64,000 nt of DNA from an uncultured delta proteobacterium. GTDB lineage: Bacteria; Myxococcota; Myxococcia; Myxococcales; 40CM-4-68-19. Shown piece after piece: positions 27,742 through 36,985 of the stretch. Position numbers and translations under genes: made by a program. Below the pieces are notes generated by a model. That model saw only the letters and a program-made list of their open reading frames with translations. It made no database searches and was not told where the DNA came from. Numbering within the stretch: the first letter of the stretch is position 1; every line of letters starts with the position of its first letter. The stretch lies in contig CAIWCD010000048.1 in NCBI GenBank assembly GCA_903911145.1, forward strand, positions 207,984 to 271,983, read 5' to 3'.

Positions 27742-28898
27742 GGCACTGCGCGGCCTTTCGTACCTTCCGCCGCAGTCGCTCCCGCACTTCCGCCTCCCCT
27801 CTGCTCCTCGCGTCGTTGCTGCTCTGCGCCCGCGCGGCAGAGTCGCACCAGACCGCTCTCTCTTATGCAGACCTCCGCGTGCAAGGCGCGCGGGTCGACT
27901 GCGATCTGCGCCTCGCCGCGGGCGACGCAGCCCGGCTCGCATCGATCGCTGTCAGCGCAGACGACCGCTCGATGCGCGACGCTCCCTCCGTAGTCACCGA
28001 TGCGCTCGTCCGCGCCCAGCGTGCTCCATTTTCATTCTCGGCCAACGGAGCCCCCTGCCCGCTTGAAGCGCGAAGCGCAACCGCCGCACCCGACGGCGAA
28101 GATGGGATCGTCCTCCGCGGCAGCTACCTCTGCCCCGCCACTGCAGTGCGCCTCGACGGGCGCGCCATCTTCCTCGACGATCTTCCGCCGGGCCACACGC
28201 TGCTGCTCAAGCTGGAGTTCGTCGCTCCCGGGGTTGCGAACAGCGCGACATCTCCGACCGAGCGCGTGCTGCAGCAGGGCGCGGCATCATTCTCTGCGCT
28301 CCGCACCAGCGACGCGCCCTTCGCCTTCGCCCGCTTCCTGCGCCTCGGCGTCAGGCACATCTTCACGGGCGCCGATCACCTCGCGTTCCTGCTCGGCCTG
28401 CTCCTGCTCGGCGGCTCGCTCGGCGCGCTGGTACGCATCGTCACGGCCTTCACCGTCGCGCATTCGCTCACGCTCGCGCTGGCCGCTCTCGAGATCTATT
28501 CGCCGCCAGCAAGACTCATCGAGCCCGCAATTGCCGCAAGCATCCTCTGCATCGCGATTGAAAACCTCTGGGCTCTGCGCCGCGATCACGCGCCCGATGC
28601 CGCCGCGCGCGCCCTGCGACATCGGTGGCTCGCGACCTTCTGCTTCGGCCTCATCCACGGCTTCGGCTTCGCAGACGCCTTGCGCGAACTGCATCTGCCG
28701 CGCGAGTCGCTGGCCGCAAGCCTGCTGTCGTTCAATCTCGGCGTCGAATTGGGCCAGGTGTGCGTCGTCGGAGTTGCGCTTCCAATGCTCGCGCGATTGC
28801 ACCACTGGCCGGCGTTTGCGCGCCGAGGACCACAAATCATCTCGATGGCCGTGGGCGCGGCCGGGACATTCTGGCTCGCGCAGCGGCTCATCGGATAG
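27738..28898 (+). CDS. HupE/UreJ-like membrane protein
   Basis: 386 residues from GTG 27738. A signal peptide, then an extracytoplasmic domain (about 35-185) starting SHQTALSYADLRV, and a C-terminal membrane part with six to seven helices. The hallmark HIFTGADHLAFLLGLLL stands near residue 210, followed by VTAFTVAHSLTLALA, LIHGFGFADAL and LSFNLGVELGQ, all conserved in the HupE/UreJ_2 family. Relatives are linked to nickel or other metal transport beside hydrogenase and urease genes, but no such genes are here. His and Asp in the helices could pass a metal ion. Confidence 0.82.
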   Translation: MRHCAAFRTFRRSRSRTSASPLLLASLLLCARAAESHQTALSYADLRVQGARVDCDLRLAAGDAARLASIAVSADDRSMRDAPSVVTDALVRAQRAPFSFSANGAPCPLEARSATAAPDGEDGIVLRGSYLCPATAVRLDGRAIFLDDLPPGHTLLLKLEFVAPGVANSATSPTERVLQQGAASFSALRTSDAPFAFARFLRLGVRHIFTGADHLAFLLGLLLLGGSLGALVRIVTAFTVAHSLTLALAALEIYSPPARLIEPAIAASILCIAIENLWALRRDHAPDAAARALRHRWLATFCFGLIHGFGFADALRELHLPRESLAASLLSFNLGVELGQVCVVGVALPMLARLHHWPAFARRGPQIISMAVGAAGTFWLAQRLIG

Positions 28899-28925
28899 CT
28901 GCTGCGCGAATCCTCGTTTTCGTCC

Positions 28926-31900
28926 CTATGCGCTCTGCAGTTCGCTCACAACTCGAGCTGGCGTCTCCACCACAGCGCCTGTGCCGACAATCGACGTCTG
29001 CTCAAACGCGAGCGGCACCTCCTGGTGGCAGCCATTGGGAACAACGCCGCGATAGGCCTCGACGCGAATCCGCTCTCCCTCCGCATATCGACGTGCCAGC
29101 GCGGCAGGAGAAAGCTCGTCGGCATTGCCCGCGCGATTATCCCGATAGGTCGTCTGCACGATATTGACCGGGTTGCAGAACGTCACCGACTGCTCGAAGC
29201 AGAGCAGGTCCGGCTGCGTCGCCGCATAGGAGACCGCGCGTTCCGCCATGCGCGCCTCGAGTTCATTCGGGTTGCGAAACGCGAGTTGCGAGATCAGCGC
29301 GTGCATATCCGCGGCGCGATAGAGCGAACTCGATACTTCGAGCGGATAACCGAAATCATGCTGGGAACCGACCCAACGGAATCGCTTCAATCCGTAGGCG
29401 CTGGCCATAGGAGGGACGCGCTGCTCAGCCCGCATCGTATAGCAGGAGGTTGTATTGCTCCCGAGGCGCAACGAGACCCCGAGCAGCTGGGGATCCATCC
29501 GCAGTGCATTCGAGGCTTCGGCCAGACTGAATGGGCGCACGACGATATTGTCGTCGACGAGAAAGAGGACCTGCTCATAGAGACCCAGCAGCCCAAGCAA
29601 CTGCGCGCGGAAATCCGTCTCGGTAATCAGCTCTACGCGCGGATGCTCCTGCCCGAGGCGGCGATAGAGCGCGCGGTGGCCATCGGTCGTCGCCTTCGTC
29701 AATACCTTGATGTCGGCATTCTCGGCCTCGCGCCAATGGAGCTGGAGCGAACGAAGCGTGCCGTCGAGCTGCATCTGGCGATCACGGCTGAACGCGAGCG
29801 CCAGAATCGGTGATCTGTTTGCACGCATCGTCGATTTGTCCGCGGCACGCGCGGCCGGTGCCGAAATGCGTGCGGGCGCGGCCTTGCTGATCTCGCGAGC
29901 GACCGTAAGCAGATTGGCGTTCTGCGGATGCCCGCTCAGGGCGGGTTCAATGGTGCGCGCAGCGCCTTCCACGTCTCCGCGGGAGAGCTGAATCATCGCG
30001 AGCGTGCACGCGATCTCCGGCGTATTCGGCGCGAGCGCAATCGCGCGCTGGGCATGCATGAGCGCATCCTGCTGTCGACCCGCACCGTTCAATACAACAG
30101 CGAGATCGTTATGCGCCTCCGCCGAATCGCTGCAGGCCGAGATGAACGCTTCCAATGCCGAGATGGCTCGCGGGTAATCAGCCGCATTCACCATCGTTTC
30201 AATCTGCGGCAGGAGCTCCTGGTATCGCGAAGAGGAGCCAACGCTGCGATTCTCTTCACTCTGCTTCAACGGACCGGCAGCGCCAGCCAGAGCGGTCCGG
30301 ATGGCAGCCTGCGTCTCCAGTGCCGTCGCATTATTCGGATCGAGTTCCAATGAGCGTTGAATCGCCTCCCCCGCCTGCCGGTATCGACCCGCGCTGTAAT
30401 CAATGACGGCGAGGTCGTTATATCCCTCTGCATAGGTCGGGTCGGCGAGGACCACGCGCGCCATCTGCTCGAGTGCCTCGGCATTCTTGCCGGCGCCAAT
30501 CAACGCGGTCACCGGCTTCATTCTCTCGCGATAAGCCGCGGCCCGCGCGTCCTTGCGCGACCGCGCGGCCTTGCGCTGCTTGGCCCGGATGACGTTCGCG
30601 GTCAGTCGCTGCAACGGCTCCGCGGCCGCATTGTCGCTGCGCCCAAGCATGCAGGTCGGACGCTGGACGTAGGCGAAGGAGTATCGGAGCCCGAGGCGAA
30701 GGCAGAGATCCCACGACTCCAGTGCGCCCAGAGATTCATCGAATCCACCCAACTCGCCGTTGGCCCCCAATTCAATCAGGCAACGCCGCTCATGCAGAAG
30801 GCACGAGAGCGGAATATAGGGCTCGGCAAGCATTCGCACGGCGTCGAACGTTCCGGTACGCAGCGGCTGTCCTTCAATCCCCGCGTCTCCTGCTTCGAGT
30901 TGCGATTCCAGCGACAGGGCATCCGAATATGCTGCCTGGCTCTTGCCATCCGAGAGCGCGTCCACGAGCGTCTGCAAATGCTCACGGCGATAGCAGTCGT
31001 AATCGTCGAGATAAGCGATATATCGGCCGCGCGCTGCCCGCAGCCCGAAGTTGCGCGCCCCCGCGGCTCCCCGCGCACGCGCCAGACGAAGCGATTGAAT
31101 CTTGTTTCCATGATCAATCGACGCAATCAATGCATCGACGCTCTCTCCACCGTCGTTCACCACAAGGATTTCGAAATCCTGCAACGTCTGGGCGAGCACG
31201 CTGCGCAGCGCCCGCTCGAGCGCTTGCGGGCGATTGCGTGTCGAGACAATCACCGACACGGTCGGCGCGAACGTGCGGCCGAGGACAGGATTTGCCTCCG
31301 CCCCGAGAATCCTCCAGGCGGCATCCTCTTTCGCCGGCTCAAACAACCCGGGGTGATTCAACACGATGATCCCGATCATCTTCGGCCGCTGCGCATTGCA
31401 CTCCGTGACCATGCTCTGCGCTGCAGTTCGATATCGAAACAGCGGCTGCGCGACCTTGTCGCCACGAAATCCGCGCCGCATCGCGTGCAGCCAGAACTCC
31501 CAATCCTCGTGTGAGAGGCGCCGCGTCGGATCATATCCCCCGACCGCATCCCAGACGCCACGGCGATAGAGCGAACAATAAGGAAGCTGGTTGTCTTGCA
31601 TCTCGGCATCGAGCTCGAACCGGCCCGTCTGCCAGATATCGGTCTTCAATCCAAAGAGCTGCACGTCGGTATAGGCGACCGAGAGCTCAGGACTGCGCTC
31701 AAGCAGACCGACCGTCGCTTCCAGCATCGTCGGCGCCAGCAGGTCGTCAGCGTCGAGCGGAAGGATATATCGACCCGACGACGCGCGAATGCCGTTGTTG
31801 CGCGTCTGGCCGAGCCCTTGATTCACCTGGCGCAGCAATCGGATTTTCCGTGCGGGATATCGCTCAATCAACGCCTGCGCCACCGCGGAGGTATCGTCGG

Positions 31901-32084
31901 GGCTGCCGTCATCGACGATGATGCATTCCCAGTCCGTATAGGTCTGGTTGACGATCGATTCGATGCAGCCCGGAAGGTATCCCGCATGCTTGTAGCAAGG
32001 GATGATGATCGACACCGCGGGCGCGAGAGACGAGTCGGCAGAGGCCATCCGTGGACTATGAGCAATCAAGGTGCCACGCGCCAT
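28926..32084 (-). CDS. Giant glycosyltransferase: GT2-GT2-TPR-GT-A-like
   Basis: 1052 residues from ATG 32084; ATG 32048 (MASADSS) is equally possible since neither has a clear ribosome site. Domain 1 (about 20-250) is a GT2 transferase with SIIIPCYKHAGYL, VDDGSPDDT and the DxD-type LPLDADDLL. Domain 2 (about 270-490) is another GT2, with VSVIVSTRNRPQALERAL, VVNDGG and AYLDDYD. A TPR region (about 520-730) with two clusters follows (LELDPNNATAL, IALAPNTPEIA). The last part (about 755-1000) has ILALAFSRDRQMQLDGTLRSL and LFLVDDNIVV, suggesting a third GT-A fold. It is cytoplasmic and probably adds several sugars to one acceptor. Divergent from the equally large gene at 32365. Confidence 0.82.
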   Translation of the reverse strand: MARGTLIAHSPRMASADSSLAPAVSIIIPCYKHAGYLPGCIESIVNQTYTDWECIIVDDGSPDDTSAVAQALIERYPARKIRLLRQVNQGLGQTRNNGIRASSGRYILPLDADDLLAPTMLEATVGLLERSPELSVAYTDVQLFGLKTDIWQTGRFELDAEMQDNQLPYCSLYRRGVWDAVGGYDPTRRLSHEDWEFWLHAMRRGFRGDKVAQPLFRYRTAAQSMVTECNAQRPKMIGIIVLNHPGLFEPAKEDAAWRILGAEANPVLGRTFAPTVSVIVSTRNRPQALERALRSVLAQTLQDFEILVVNDGGESVDALIASIDHGNKIQSLRLARARGAAGARNFGLRAARGRYIAYLDDYDCYRREHLQTLVDALSDGKSQAAYSDALSLESQLEAGDAGIEGQPLRTGTFDAVRMLAEPYIPLSCLLHERRCLIELGANGELGGFDESLGALESWDLCLRLGLRYSFAYVQRPTCMLGRSDNAAAEPLQRLTANVIRAKQRKAARSRKDARAAAYRERMKPVTALIGAGKNAEALEQMARVVLADPTYAEGYNDLAVIDYSAGRYRQAGEAIQRSLELDPNNATALETQAAIRTALAGAAGPLKQSEENRSVGSSSRYQELLPQIETMVNAADYPRAISALEAFISACSDSAEAHNDLAVVLNGAGRQQDALMHAQRAIALAPNTPEIACTLAMIQLSRGDVEGAARTIEPALSGHPQNANLLTVAREISKAAPARISAPAARAADKSTMRANRSPILALAFSRDRQMQLDGTLRSLQLHWREAENADIKVLTKATTDGHRALYRRLGQEHPRVELITETDFRAQLLGLLGLYEQVLFLVDDNIVVRPFSLAEASNALRMDPQLLGVSLRLGSNTTSCYTMRAEQRVPPMASAYGLKRFRWVGSQHDFGYPLEVSSSLYRAADMHALISQLAFRNPNELEARMAERAVSYAATQPDLLCFEQSVTFCNPVNIVQTTYRDNRAGNADELSPAALARRYAEGERIRVEAYRGVVPNGCHQEVPLAFEQTSIVGTGAVVETPARVVSELQSA

Positions 32085-32134
32085 TTTCTGGCACGTCGAT
32101 GAACACCTGCGAAACCGTCGCTGCCCTTACCGCG

Positions 32135-32158
32135 CCGTCACGCTTCTGGCGTCACGCT
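32135..32158. promoter_or_regulatory. Direct repeats in the divergent glycan promoter region
   Basis: CGTCACGCTT occurs twice, at 32135-32144 and 32149-32158 (14-base period). GACGC and GCGTC follow at about 32181-32192. The repeats sit between two divergent giant genes and could bind a shared regulator. Confidence 0.35.
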
Positions 32159-32364
32159 TTCCCGAACAAGGCCGTCCCATCTGACGCCAACAGCGTCCCG
32201 ACCGGTTGAACCGCTCATCGCGCGATGATTTCCGTCGTGTTTTGTGAGCTCTCGCTCCGGCATGTCGCTTGCTGAACCATCGCAGCATGAAAGGTGACTC
32301 CTCCGCTTTTGTTGACGACGCGTCGGTTCCCTCGTCTGTTGTTGCCCGTCGAAAAGAGGGCAAC

Positions 32365-35300
32365 ATGACGCTCGTTCCCGATGCCAGCAGTGCCCCCACG
32401 CCGAAATCGCCGCGTTACGCCGATGACGTGCGCCCGCAGGTTGAGCAGCTGCTCAACGCAGGGCACGTTGAAGCGGCCCTCAAGCATATCGAGGAATATA
32501 TCCTCGACGGCCACGAGGACGAGGAAGCGGTTGCGGATCTGGCGGTCCTCTACCACGTCAGCAATCGCCACTCGGATGCGCAGATGCTGCTGTCGGGATA
32601 TGTCGACACGCATCCGAACTGTATCCTCGCGCGCAAGCGGCTCGCTCTGGTCGAGTTGGTCCGAGGCAACGCCCCGATCGCGCTGGGCGTGATCGAGCCG
32701 GTGCTTTCCCTGGCGCCGAACGATCCCGAGGCGCTGCGCATCGTGGGTGAGATTGCCTCAGCGTTGAAGCGACCAGATCATGCGCGCTCGTTCTATGTCC
32801 GCGCCCTCGCGATCACGCCCGGCGATCCCGAACTCGCGGCGCTGCTCGCCGCCCTTCCCCCGCCGAGCGCAGCGCCGATCACGACCACGCCGGGTCGCTT
32901 CTCCGATCTGCTCGCGCTCGGCAATTTCTTCGAATCCGTGCCGGTTCCCTACGCGATCCTCCGCCTCTCGCCCGACTTTCCGCACTATGCCGTCAACGAG
33001 GATATCGACGTCCTCTGCGAGGACCGGGAGCAGCTGCGCGCGCATATCCGCGAGGTCGGACGCCGATATGAATCGCAGGGATTCCGCGTCGAGGAGACGA
33101 TTCACGACGGGCACCTGCATATCGATTACTTCGCGCCCCGCGAGCAGCGCCTCAACTTCCGGTTCGATATCCTCGATACCCTGTCCGGCTTCCACAAGAT
33201 CAAGGTCGCTGCAGATTGGACGCGCACCCTGCTCGCGCGCAGCCAGCGCGTCACACAAGGCGGCGTCGCGATCTCCGTTCCGTCTGCGCAGGACGAGCTC
33301 GCGCTGCGCCTGCTTGAATATCTCGAGCACCGCGATATCCGCCCGGACAAGGTGAAACACCTCCAGCATGTGCTCGCGGCCGGCACGACCGACTTCCTCC
33401 AGCCGCTGGCGAAATATACCGACCTGAAGCTCTCTATCGGCAACGGGGCAGTCTCCACCGACCTCGCCATTTCGCCGTCGGGACCTGCGCTGCCGACGAA
33501 ATCACCGCAGACCCGAATGGACTATTTCCTCATCTGGGGTCACGGTCTGTCGCATACGCGCGAGATCCTCGAGATCATCCGCTCGCACGGCGCGTTCGAT
33601 ATCGTCGCCGTCTATCGACGCAACGTCGGTGATATGGCCCGCTTCGTCCAGCGCGTCTATGAATGCGACGCGGTTCCAATGGAGCATCTGATCGCGAAGA
33701 CGAAGTATCTGCTCACCGTCCCGTCCGACGTGCTCCTGGTGGTCGCGAACAACAAGCAACCGCGCGAGAAGTATTTCGGCGAGGGCGCGTTCCGGCATAT
33801 CCAGTGTCAGCAAGTGAAGGACGTCAAAGAGATGATTCGCGATCGCTTCAATCCGCGCATCAACGGGAAGCGGACGGAGAATCACGTCATCCATGCCTCG
33901 GATTACGAGAGCCAGACCGAGCACGTCCTCAAGGTGATGGGGCTTCCTCCCGTCGCGCAGTTCCGACGCGAGGCCAATTCCAGTCTTCTCACGCCGCATC
34001 ATATCCAGCCGTTCACGAACTACTTGATTCACGAAGTACCCATCGAACAGCTTCGTGCGAATATCCTCGGGCAGGGCACTGTTACCATCGAGGCCACGCC
34101 GCACTATCAGTATGCTCGCGGCAATCGGACTCCCTATATCGACTATCAGGCGAAGTATGCGGGCAATCAACTCACCGACGATCACTATCCGGAGGCATTC
34201 GACCGGCTGATCGCGAGCTATGATCCCGCAGCCGACCAGCGCGACGGCAAGGTCAGCCATATCCTCGCCCTTCGGCGCGCCGAGGGTGGATTTCTCATCA
34301 TCGACGGCGTGCACCGCGCGGCGATTCTGGCAGCGCGTGGCGTGCGGACCATCACCATCGCGGAGCCGAACTTCACGCCCGGTTCGAGCGAACCCAGACC
34401 CGGCGTCGGCGACGCGGTCGCGGTTCAATCCAACGCAAGCGCAGCGCGTGCGTTTGTGAAGAATGGATTGACCCAGAGGAGCAACGGGAAACTCGAATCT
34501 GCGTCTGGCCCGGGAAGTTCGGTCGCTGCCGCAGCGAATGCGATCGGGTTTCTTCGCAAGATCATTACCGAGCACAACGTTCGCAGCATTCTTGATCTGG
34601 GCTGTGGCGATTGGAACTGGATGAAGGAGGTCGGCCTGCACGACCTCGGCGTCCATTACACCGGTTGGGATATCGAGCCTGGCCTGATCGCGGACCTCAA
34701 CGCGAACCATGGACGCAAGGAGATCCGTTTCGAGGCGCACGACGTTCTGCAGACGCCGCTGCCGAAGGTCGACCTCGTGATCTGCCGCGATATCCTCTTT
34801 CATATCGACGTCAATTGGGGTGCACGTCTGGTCAAGGCGATCAACGCCTCCGGAACGCGGCTCTTCCTCGCGACGAGCTTTCCCGGCGTCGTCGAGAATT
34901 CCAACATCAAGAGCTACAACCAGATCGAAGGCTGGGGCTTCTACGAGACCAATCTCGATATCGCTCCATTTCAGCTTGCTGCGAAGAAGGTTGCGTTCAT
35001 CGACGAACCGCTCTGCAAGCATGGCAACTACGACCGCACGATGGCGCTCTATCAATTGAACGGCCGCGCCGAGTCGATTCGCAACCCGACCGAAACAGCA
35101 GGTCGTGCCGATACCGTCTGGATGTATTGGGAAGGCGCGATGCCGACCTATGTCGATATGTGCATCGACTCGATCAAGCGCAACGCCCATATGCACGTCG
35201 AGTTGCTCAACCAGCAGTCGGTCAAGGAATGGCTCCCTGATCTGCGACCGGATATCTGGCTCGTCCGCGAACCCGCGCATCGCGCTGATTACATTCGTGC

Positions 35301-36507
35301 ACGCCTGCTGCATCGCTATGGCGGCGTCTGGGTCGATGCGGATTTCATCTGTCTGCGCTCTCTGCGGCCATTGCTCGACGAGGCCGCGGCGACCGGATTC
35401 GCCTGCTCGGGCGCGCAAGCCGGTTCACCGTCGATCTGGCTGCTCGCCTCGTCCCCCGCGAGCAAGCAGACGCTTGGTTGGATTCAGGCAATGGACGCGA
35501 TCCTCGATCAGAAAGGCGCGGACGCGAAGCTGGACTGGAACGAACTCGGCGGCCTGCTCCTCGCTTCAATCGTTGCGTCGACGGGATATCAACATATCGA
35601 GCGCAGCAACTTCGGTTGGATTCCCTGGGATCGCTCCGCGGAGATCTTCGAGCCGGAAACGGCTGCGGCGAGCGCCTTTGACGGTTATGGCTTCGCGCTC
35701 TTCAACAAGATGATCGGCCAGCGTCTCGCATCTGCGAGCAAGGTCGAGCTGCTCTCGGCGCCGACGTTGCTCGGCAGTCTGTTTCGTCGCGCCTATAGCT
35801 CCCCATTGAACGATCGCTCGACGGCACCGACGGGATATCAGGCCTCGAAGACCTGTCAGATCCCCGGCCTTGCGCAGATCTATGAGCAGTATCTCGGCTT
35901 CAAGACCGACGGCACGTTCGTCGAGGTGGGCGCCTTCGACGGCGAATATGTCAGCAATACTTCGAACCTCGCAGACCTGGGCTGGTATGGGCACTATATC
36001 GAGCCCGTGCCGGACCATGCGGCCGCGTGCCGCAAGCGACATGCGAAGAACAAGAATACGAAGGTCTTCGATCTCGCGATTGCAGAGAAAGATGGGGAGG
36101 CCACGATCCACGTCGGCGGGCCGCTCTCCACGATGGACCCGGAGAGTCTGCGTCTCTATCAAACCTTCGATTGGGCGCAGGGCTATCACTCGGGCAAGGT
36201 GGTCAAGACGCGGCAGACCACACTCGATCAGTTCCTGCGGTCGGCACAGATCCAGCCCGGCTTCGATCTGCTGATCGTCGACGTCGAAGGATACGAGTGG
36301 AACGTCTTTCAACGTTTCGATATCGCCCACTGGCAGCCGCGCATGGCGATCGTCGAGCTGCACGACGAGGCCGAGGCCTACGTCTCGATCCGCGAGAGCT
36401 GCCTGAAGGTCGCGCAGCTGTTTCGCGATCACGGCTATCGACCGGTGTTCAAGGACGGGACGAACACGGTGTTCCTGCGCACGGAGCCCCTGCGCAAGAC
36501 GTCGTGA
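32365..36507 (+). CDS. Multi-domain glycan-modification protein (TPR, NTase-like, ParB-like, MTase, GT, FkbM)
   Basis: 1380 residues from ATG 32365, chosen for AAGAGGG four to five bases upstream; starts at 32269 or 32287 lack a site. Order: TPR-like helices (20-165); nucleotidyltransferase-like fold (180-335) with VNEDIDVLCED and HIDYFAPREQRLNFRFD; an unrecognised domain (386-545) beginning DYFLIWGHGLSHTREILE; a ParB-like segment (562-672) with LIIDGVHRAAILAARG; a class I methyltransferase (727-822) with ILDLGCGDWNWM; a DxD sugar-transferase (917-1112) with TVWMYWEG and DYIRARLLHRYGGVWVDADF; and an FkbM methyltransferase (1162-1372) with FVEVGAFDGEYVSNT and LLIVDVEGYEW. No signal peptide or membrane helix. 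Probably assembles and O-methylates a surface glycan, in partnership with the divergent giant glycosyltransferase. The domain combination is unknown to me. Confidence 0.8.
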   Translation: MTLVPDASSAPTPKSPRYADDVRPQVEQLLNAGHVEAALKHIEEYILDGHEDEEAVADLAVLYHVSNRHSDAQMLLSGYVDTHPNCILARKRLALVELVRGNAPIALGVIEPVLSLAPNDPEALRIVGEIASALKRPDHARSFYVRALAITPGDPELAALLAALPPPSAAPITTTPGRFSDLLALGNFFESVPVPYAILRLSPDFPHYAVNEDIDVLCEDREQLRAHIREVGRRYESQGFRVEETIHDGHLHIDYFAPREQRLNFRFDILDTLSGFHKIKVAADWTRTLLARSQRVTQGGVAISVPSAQDELALRLLEYLEHRDIRPDKVKHLQHVLAAGTTDFLQPLAKYTDLKLSIGNGAVSTDLAISPSGPALPTKSPQTRMDYFLIWGHGLSHTREILEIIRSHGAFDIVAVYRRNVGDMARFVQRVYECDAVPMEHLIAKTKYLLTVPSDVLLVVANNKQPREKYFGEGAFRHIQCQQVKDVKEMIRDRFNPRINGKRTENHVIHASDYESQTEHVLKVMGLPPVAQFRREANSSLLTPHHIQPFTNYLIHEVPIEQLRANILGQGTVTIEATPHYQYARGNRTPYIDYQAKYAGNQLTDDHYPEAFDRLIASYDPAADQRDGKVSHILALRRAEGGFLIIDGVHRAAILAARGVRTITIAEPNFTPGSSEPRPGVGDAVAVQSNASAARAFVKNGLTQRSNGKLESASGPGSSVAAAANAIGFLRKIITEHNVRSILDLGCGDWNWMKEVGLHDLGVHYTGWDIEPGLIADLNANHGRKEIRFEAHDVLQTPLPKVDLVICRDILFHIDVNWGARLVKAINASGTRLFLATSFPGVVENSNIKSYNQIEGWGFYETNLDIAPFQLAAKKVAFIDEPLCKHGNYDRTMALYQLNGRAESIRNPTETAGRADTVWMYWEGAMPTYVDMCIDSIKRNAHMHVELLNQQSVKEWLPDLRPDIWLVREPAHRADYIRARLLHRYGGVWVDADFICLRSLRPLLDEAAATGFACSGAQAGSPSIWLLASSPASKQTLGWIQAMDAILDQKGADAKLDWNELGGLLLASIVASTGYQHIERSNFGWIPWDRSAEIFEPETAAASAFDGYGFALFNKMIGQRLASASKVELLSAPTLLGSLFRRAYSSPLNDRSTAPTGYQASKTCQIPGLAQIYEQYLGFKTDGTFVEVGAFDGEYVSNTSNLADLGWYGHYIEPVPDHAAACRKRHAKNKNTKVFDLAIAEKDGEATIHVGGPLSTMDPESLRLYQTFDWAQGYHSGKVVKTRQTTLDQFLRSAQIQPGFDLLIVDVEGYEWNVFQRFDIAHWQPRMAIVELHDEAEAYVSIRESCLKVAQLFRDHGYRPVFKDGTNTVFLRTEPLRKTS

Positions 36508-36985
36508 GCGTCGCCCCGTTCGCCCAGCGTCGAGGCCGGGCAGGTCCGCTGCGGCGTGGTGACGCATCAGCGTGCGAAAACGCCGCAGTAAATACGTCAA
36601 AAAGCCTTTCTTCCTTGACAGGGAACCCCGCGGCAGCGTTCAGTGGCCGCGATGATTTTTTCCCGCCCGAATCGCGCGCGCTCGCACCCAGTCTCACTTT
36701 GCGCGCACTCGCCCCTTCTGAAGGGAGGTCCGAGAACACCTGAACAAGACTGATCCGCGTCCGTCCCGTCGTCCGGACGAGCGCGGCTCGGCGAACCCGA
36801 AACCACACGTTTTCTCGAGCTGGCTTCAGAGACGAACCGACGAGATTGCAACCGCTTGTGACCCCGCAGCAGCCGATTCGCCGCAGGCACAAGATTCAGA
36901 CTTAAGACTTTCCGCGTTTGTGTCGAACATACGAAGAGGCAGAAGGCCCTATGCCTCGAAACCGAAATTTCCCCATGGAGGAAAC
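36508..36985. other. Long intergenic region before the RTX lipoprotein
   Basis: 478 bases without a convincing gene. It holds a nested stem GCGGCGT / ACGCCGC at 36551-36586 that may end the preceding transcript, a TTGACA at 36615 without a partner -10, a 12-base perfect palindrome TCGTCCGGACGA at 36769-36780, and CTTGTG / CACAAG arms at 36855-36893. The last 130 bases are probably the 5' untranslated leader of the next gene. Confidence 0.5.
36769..36780. promoter_or_regulatory. 12-bp perfect palindrome, possible operator
   Basis: TCGTCCGGACGA, about 205 bases upstream of the RTX lipoprotein start. Nothing else identifies the binding protein, and short GC-rich palindromes arise by chance, so this is weak. 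Confidence 0.25.

Noticed and set aside
33502-35418. A 638-codon minus-strand frame
   Set aside because: It is antisense to the multi-domain glycan gene and has shadow composition (Arg/Asp/Val/Ala).
36615-36643. TTGACA as a promoter of the RTX gene
   Set aside because: No -10 stands 16 to 18 bases downstream, and it lies 370 bases from the start codon.
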